64,000 bases of DNA, taken from contig OZ059898.1 of NCBI GenBank assembly GCA_964057225.1, forward strand, positions 15,787,267 to 15,851,266, written 5' to 3'. The stretch is from Auanema rhodensis. Lineage: Eukaryota > Nematoda > Chromadorea > Rhabditida > Rhabditidae. This document shows, piece after piece, positions 59,701-64,000 of this stretch. A program made the position numbers and the translations under genes. Below the pieces are notes generated by a model that did no database searches, was not told the origin of the DNA, and worked only from the letters and a program-made list of their open reading frames with translations. Numbering within the stretch: position 1 is the first letter of the stretch; each line of letters begins with the position of its first letter.

Positions 59701-61697
59701 TAAAAGATAGATAATGGCTGAAGTAATATTCAAGAGGATACAATCATAATTCAGAAGTGTTCATGAAAGAGTGTTAAATCAAGGTTTAGAAGAAGAAGAT
59801 GATGATGATGATGAGACTGAAGTTGCCTGAAAGATCACAAAATATTTTTCTTCACCTTCATTTCTTTATTTTATACAGAGAACTACTAACGGCAGTTTTA
59901 GAAGCAAATTTACAAGGAAATGTAAGCAAATAATCCAAGCTAATCATTAAAATGAGAACGAAATGCTGTTCCTTTTTTTGCATTTAAATTATCATCTCGA
60001 ATACCAAATAGTTCCGGATGAGACAAATGAGAGAATATAGAGAGAAATAACAATTTTTTGGTTCAGTATGTCCTTTATCTCAGTATTTTTCGGTGATCTG
60101 ATGAGTTTTATACTTAATTATTTGCTATTCGTATAGCAATACAAACGGAAAGGCATGTTTTCTTTTTGACTTTTCAACCAAATTTTAACTTGAACAATGC
60201 TTAGAAGTGTGAGCTTTATGATGAAACACTTTTTTTGCTGAGGCTATGATCAATGAACTCAGAATTTGGCTAAGAACCAACTATATTCTTCCCGTTGGAG
60301 TTGCCATACTTCAGTGATGAACTATTGAGTCTACTGACCTTTTATGTAATTCTTGGCTCATAAGTAAGAAATCACAAACACATAACTGCACTTCAATTTC
60401 TGATTCTTGCAAGTAATCCTTGCTGTTTGAAGGCTTTGCTTTTCACATGACAAGTTACAACTCATTATTCACAACGATACTTCAAGATGTTTTATATGAT
60501 ATTATGTCACTGTTATTATTTTGTTTTGTTTTTTTCCAATGCTCTATGTACTTGACAGGTTTCAAGTAGGGGCCACAACTGACTTTTTTCATTTTTTTTT
60601 CATGCTTTTCTCCTCTTCTCAACTTTACTCCATTCTCTACACCTATTTTCCTTTATTCTCAAGTACTTTTATATTCTCTATACCTATTTCCATTGATTAA
60701 AAGTTTAAAAACGTCCCTTTTTCTCATTTTAAATGAGGTCTTTTTCATTGTTGTATCTATTAAACTTGGAAGCTAAATAATAAGTTTCTATTTAAATTCT
60801 TCGAAACAATAACTTGATTTTTTCATTTTCTGAATACCTCTATTGTTATATTCTTCTGTATTTACTATATGGCAACAGTTTGTTGCGGCTTCTCTCTAAG
60901 TTGAAATATGCCAGTATCACGTCTTTTCCAACAATAATCAAAAACTTTAAATTTTGAATGGATTCATTGGATAAGGAGAAACAAAAATTAAAATTTATTT
61001 TGGTAAAACCAAGTATTCAACTAGATACACATAGAGACACATATACAGCCGTCACATATGCACACATATCAAAACATTACTTCGATATAATTGGCTCATA
61101 AGCTATTATTTATTATTGTTTTTTTTGATAAATAGCTCACTCTGATTCACTCGTCATGCTGTCTAAACAAAACTTTCTAACTAGTAGGTGATTGATTATT
61201 ATGTCATATGTATTTTTCCAAGAATTTCAACGAAGAAGAAACAAATGAAAATTTAAAAAAATAAATTGGGTCAGTTAGATATTGGAGTCAAACCCCCCTA
61301 CTATGCTCAACATCTATGTATTTTCCGACCTATACATGTTGAAACATTTAATACAAACGTATGTATGTAGCTTTAGAGAGAATAATTCAGACACATGTAA
61401 GAATTTCTGTGTTCTCAAAGCATTTTGTCATTTTTCATTGATAAAAAAACCTAAATATTATGGAAACATCTGATGAGAAAGAACATTGAAAGAGCTCTAT
61501 GTGATTGAGTCATACCACATTGCTTTGTCTTGTTCTATGTCTTGTGAAACTTTTTTTCTTATACCGATTCAGAATGCTTTTTGAATTGAAAATGAATGAC
61601 AACGTATCGAAAGCAATAATCGGAAATAAAATGACATCAACTGAAGGAAATAACATAATAATATATAAAAGTGTAAAAGCTTAAGAAAAGATGAGAA

Positions 61698-61703
<6 letters not shown>

Positions 61704-61738
<35 letters not shown>
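61704..61738 (+). repeat. GA microsatellite
   Basis: Pure (GA)n of about 35 bases. The Arg/Glu-rich open frame across it is an artefact. Confidence 0.92.
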
Positions 61739-61742
<4 letters not shown>

Positions 61743-62726
61743 TGCTTAGATATGGTGTCAATTACAAGGAAAAGGTGCGAATTCAACCGATCTTTAAATC
61801 TTCACGTTTAAATGAAGTCACGCGGAAAAATACACGCACACTTATAATTTCACGTGAGTACTTGAACACTCTCAAAAGAAATACTCGTCTGCATCTAATT
61901 AGTCATTTGAAACGATGCTTAAAAGTTCAGTTAACGGAGTAATGTATTCAAAATTTCAAAAATATTTCAAAGCGTTAAGGTAGGCGTATTTATTTCTTTT
62001 CTATTGTTTCTTTCATTCAAATCTTTGAAGATAGTTGATCTCTTTCCACTTCACCGATTTTCTGGCTTTTCATAAATGAAGGCTATTTGTCCATTTTTGA
62101 ACCTCAACATTTGCTCTTCTAATTCTTTAGAATTAATTGATCTTTGCCATATATTCTATTTGTTGTCTCATAATGTTTTAACTTATTCCTACATTTTTAT
62201 AGGCTTAATGTTACCAAAAGCAAAGAAATTCTCAATTTTCAAAACGGGTGGGCGTAAAAGAAAGATCGAGACGATTTTTCCCCATAATAATACTCTACTC
62301 TTTCACTTAAATGAAACTAATCACTTGTGAAATAGCCTCAAAATAAGTTGTGTGAACATCATTTTTAATTTTTTTACTTTTCCGTCTTTTAATATTGTTA
62401 TTTACTATTTAACAGAAAGAAAAAGAATCCAGGACATTCCTAATCTAAAGGGAAAATAGGTGAAAAAAGAGTCAATGAGATTTGTTGTCTTTCTCAATTA
62501 TTTTCTTCTTGATAGTCAGAAGAGAAAAAAAAGAAAAAAAGCAAACAAGGAGCAACAAACTAAAATAATAACTCTAAGCATTTCTTATTTGGATCTGTTA
62601 CGCTATTTTTATTTTTTTCGTTTCTCTTCTTTCACAGTCACTCTATATAGGAAATGAAAGTATTGTCGTTTCTACAAAAGGAAATAGGTGTGTTTATGTG
62701 TGTTCCATCTGGAAAGAAGGAGTGGA

Positions 62727-62728
<2 letters not shown>

Positions 62729-62812
<84 letters not shown>
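62729..62812 (+). repeat. Long GA microsatellite
   Basis: More than 80 bases of uninterrupted (GA)n on the + strand, second in length only to the CT tract at 8,701. Confidence 0.95.
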
Positions 62813-62816
<4 letters not shown>

Positions 62817-63666
62817 AAAAACGGTCCTATGGGTTTCATTCGTATCTCTAGTTTTCTTTTAAATGCAGCTTTAAATTTTTTATTCTTATTTTTACAATTT
62901 TTGTATTTTTTATAATGGAAAATCTTTTTTTTTATTGGTTCAAAGATCTTGTTAACTATCTTCCATTTCATATAATCCTTCCTGTTGTGTTTCCCTCAAA
63001 TCCATTAGTTTCTATTGTGCCTATCGAGAATATTTTCTTCCGAAAAAGCTGAAATAGAATTAAATAGATATTTTTGATAACTTTATCTCTATTTTTAGAA
63101 ATGTATTGTGTTTTTGCTATAATCACTTACAATTGTTTCATGTTATCCCAATAATTTTTTGTAATTTTCAATTTTCTCAGCCAACAAATCACTGATCAAT
63201 CCCAAAAAAGAAAGTCTAATATATACATCTTTGCACTAACTATATACATATAAATATATAAAATATACATACTTAACTATCTAAATAAATACATCAAATT
63301 CCGTTTCTCAAGTACATTTTTAAATAATTCTTCTAGTAGACGTTTATAAATAAATCTGAATATTCTCGTATGGTATAACTCAATCAAACTTTAAAGTGTT
63401 GAAAGCTGCCATGTTATGTTACTTCAAACGTTTCTTAAAATTATCTGAGCAACAACACAAACACATATGTATTTGTTATTTGAATTTCTAAAGTATATCT
63501 GCAGTTCTATGCAATTTATGTTGCAAAAAATAAGTAAAATTGGTTTCAAACTTATCTCACCGTTTGTTATTTGAACTTTTCCCTCAAACATGTATATATT
63601 TGTTTCGGTGTGAAAAAAATATAAAATTTTTTTGTCATTTTTTTGTTTCCAGAATTGACAGAAATG

Positions 63667-63684
63667 AAAGCTGTTCGCAGCTTT
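63667..63684. other. 7-bp hairpin with TTCG loop
   Basis: AAAGCTG-TTCG-CAGCTTT is a perfect stem with an extra-stable UUCG tetraloop in RNA, followed by A6 then TCTTTT. It looks like a stable RNA hairpin but stands alone in non-coding DNA. Confidence 0.4.
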
Positions 63685-63835
63685 AAAAAATCTTTTATTA
63701 TATCTTGCTTACTATAACTATAGACATACATATATGTATATGAACGTATTTTGAATGATTTTTTCTAAAATTCGTATTAGAATGTCTTTTCTTCAAATAT
63801 GAATTAGGTATTTTCATGTTATATACTATATACTA

Positions 63836-63838
<3 letters not shown>

Positions 63839-63867
<29 letters not shown>
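63839..63867. repeat. TA microsatellite
   Basis: Pure (AT)n, followed by imperfect TATATAG and TATATG repeats to about 63,893. Confidence 0.9.
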
Positions 63868-63870
<3 letters not shown>

Positions 63871-64000
63871 TATATAGTATATATATGTATGTATATCTTC
63901 TTATATTAATTATCAAAAGATAAATAAAAAATAAATAAGATAAGGTTATAAGCTGTTTCGTATGTTTTAAAAGAAAAAAACTTAAAAACATTGGAAAAAA

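Larger units (their letters stand above)
56754..64000. other. A/T-rich non-coding DNA downstream of last gene
   Basis: I see no gene I can support over these 7 kb. The first few hundred bases are upstream of the TPD52-like gene and probably hold its promoter. It also contains GA tracts at 61,704-61,738 and 62,729-62,812, a TA tract at 63,839-63,867, a CACGTG at 61,851 and a UUCG-loop hairpin at 63,667-63,684. A short acidic exon-like frame ends at 59,829. Other open frames are repeat-driven or featureless. Confidence 0.6.

Overview
The window is animal nuclear DNA and most probably comes from a nematode. Its genes are cut into many small exons by tiny introns (mostly 40-50 bases, one apparently only 34). 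Several start codons sit directly after an AG acceptor, as in spliced-leader trans-splicing. Profilin and the forkhead protein look like Caenorhabditis PFN-3 and FKH-9 (from memory, no search run). The genome is about one third G+C. Splice acceptors are often TTTTTAG rather than the near-uniform TTTTCAG of Caenorhabditis, so I would not place it in that genus; the species is not resolved.

Layout. Positions 1-22,840 hold no gene I can support. This is a T- and C-rich desert with very long CT/GA microsatellites, ending at a four-exon forkhead transcription-factor gene (22,841-27,301, + strand). The skew resembles intron or 5' regulatory DNA of that gene. A dense block follows. A four-MBT-repeat chromatin protein (29,119-31,119, -) is convergent with the forkhead gene. 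Next come proteasome subunit beta-6/PSMB1 (34,145-35,142, +), a SUCO/Slp1-type SUN-domain membrane protein (36,690-39,672, +, 5' end unsure), profilin (43,048-43,548, +), SURF1 (44,228-45,538, +) and a CLCC1-like membrane protein (45,669-47,333, +). Only 130 bases separate the last two, so they may form an operon. An adenylate kinase 5-like gene with 22 coding exons (47,588-54,429, -) is convergent with CLCC1 and carries a tRNA-Trp gene antisense in its largest intron (52,354-52,425, +). A TPD52-family coiled-coil gene with two possible first exons (55,225-56,753, -) comes next. From about 56,800 to the end I see only A/T-rich non-coding DNA with GA and TA microsatellites.

How the genes relate. 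They are mostly unrelated housekeeping and regulatory genes. SURF1 (complex IV assembly) and CLCC1 are the only pair whose spacing suggests co-transcription. From memory, the C. elegans relatives of the forkhead, profilin, AK5-like and TPD52-like genes are on chromosome X, so the window may come from the same ancestral linkage group. That is an inference.

For possible undescribed elements, the best leads are a near-perfect 22-bp hairpin in the third forkhead intron (26,562-26,615), a TATA/Sm-site/terminal-stem arrangement in its first intron (about 23,946-24,096), a second perfect hairpin in an intergenic region (33,324-33,356), a composite E-box/CRE inverted repeat (7,921-7,970) and an ORF interrupted by TGA at 42,503-42,775. 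None is proven.
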